Positions 6,164 through 6,551 of a DNA stretch of 6,551 nt are shown here, in pieces (positions within the stretch are counted from its first letter, which is position 1; each line of letters begins with the position of its first letter). Both the position numbers and the translations under genes were made by a program. Below the pieces are notes generated by a model. That model did not search any database. It had not been told where the DNA came from and saw only the letters and a list, made by a program, of their open reading frames with translations. The DNA comes from an uncultured Peptococcaceae bacterium (GTDB taxonomy: Bacteria; Bacillota; Peptococcia; Peptococcales; Peptococcaceae), in the NCBI GenBank assembly GCA_937922955.1, contig CALAKO010000129.1:1-6551 (forward strand). The letters run 5' to 3'.

Positions 6164-6551
6164 TTATTGAATATAGCTATGTAACCCAGGCAGAAAATAA
6201 CTTACGCCAAATAGGGTAAAAATAACTGCAACCAAACCAATAACATTGACCCATGCAACCTTGTTTTCAGACCATCCACGCAGACGCAGATGAACATACA
6301 TGGCGTAAATCAACCAAGTAATCAACGCCCAGGTTTCTTTTGGATCCCAGCTCCAGAAGGAGCCCCATGCGTATTCGGCCCAAACAGCGCCGGTGATAAT
6401 AACAATGGTTAAAAGCGCCAAACCAATGATGCAAGCACGATAAGCCCATTCATTGAGCACTTCTTTTTCCGGCAGGTTTTTAAATTTCTCTTTACCGCCT
6501 AAAAGCACCATTACTGAAAATATAAAAGAAAACAGGAATGTGGTGTAGGAA
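6164..6551 (-). CDS. ccsA: CcsA/ResC-type cytochrome c assembly protein (5' part outside window)
   Basis: C-terminal 128 residues of a membrane protein of the CcsA/ResC/CcmC haem-handling family, which presents haem for covalent attachment to periplasmic apocytochromes c (System II). The diagnostic tryptophan-rich WWD motif is clear (WGSFWSWDPKETWALITW). After it come two histidines 37 residues apart, one in YVHLR and one in the terminal GLHSY, positions matching conserved haem-binding histidines of CcsA. At least four hydrophobic segments are visible. The frame stays open to the right edge: codons upstream of the ATG at 6511 are hydrophobic (FLFSFIFSV...), so that ATG is internal and the real start is off-window. 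Its placement in the operon suggests it matures DsrJ. CcmC is a less likely alternative because of the GLHSY ending. Confidence 0.88.
   Translation of the reverse strand, partial: SYTTFLFSFIFSVMVLLGGKEKFKNLPEKEVLNEWAYRACIIGLALLTIVIITGAVWAEYAWGSFWSWDPKETWALITWLIYAMYVHLRLRGWSENKVAWVNVIGLVAVIFTLFGVSYFLPGLHSYIQ

Noticed and set aside
6140..6170. Plus-strand TTGACA resembling a -35 box
   Set aside because: It lies inside a minus-strand gene, has no good -10 at the right distance, and no plus-strand gene follows.
6164..6511. Complete 115-aa protein starting at ATG 6511
   Set aside because: The frame remains open and hydrophobic to the window edge, and CcsA proteins are longer, so this ATG is internal.

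Overview
The window is most of a respiratory operon on the minus strand of a sulfate- or sulfite-reducing bacterium. Read 5'->3' on the minus strand, the genes are: 3' part of a CcsA/ResC-type cytochrome c assembly gene (cut by the right edge) -> an RsbRD_N-like protein with a Cys-rich tail -> dsrK -> dsrJ -> dsrO -> dsrP -> dsrM. All seven point the same way. Gaps run from a 1-nt overlap to 29 nt, and no internal promoter is evident, so the promoter probably lies upstream of the window.

DsrM, K, J, O and P form the DsrMKJOP transmembrane redox complex. In dissimilatory sulfur metabolism it links the menaquinone pool and the periplasm to reduction of the DsrC trisulfide made by the sulfite reductase DsrAB. 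The haem ligands, CxxCH motifs, FeS cysteines and CCG motif needed for electron transfer can be read in the proteins and look intact. The usual gene order is dsrM-K-J-O-P; here dsrM comes last (K-J-O-P-M) and the RsbRD_N-like gene sits directly before dsrK. CcsA handles haem for c-type cytochrome maturation, and DsrJ, a three-haem cytochrome c encoded in the same operon, is an obvious client.

The host is most likely a Desulfobacterota (Deltaproteobacteria) sulfate/sulfite reducer of moderate GC, roughly mid-40s percent by eye. The sequences strongly resemble the Desulfovibrio-type complex as I remember it, but genus cannot be fixed from this window. dsrAB and dsrC are not in the window.

The left 223 bases hold no convincing gene. 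They carry four consecutive hairpins: two terminators reading rightward, a perfect 16-bp inverted repeat, and a terminator directly behind dsrM that ends the dsr operon. This fits a convergent junction with a rightward transcript arriving from outside the window.
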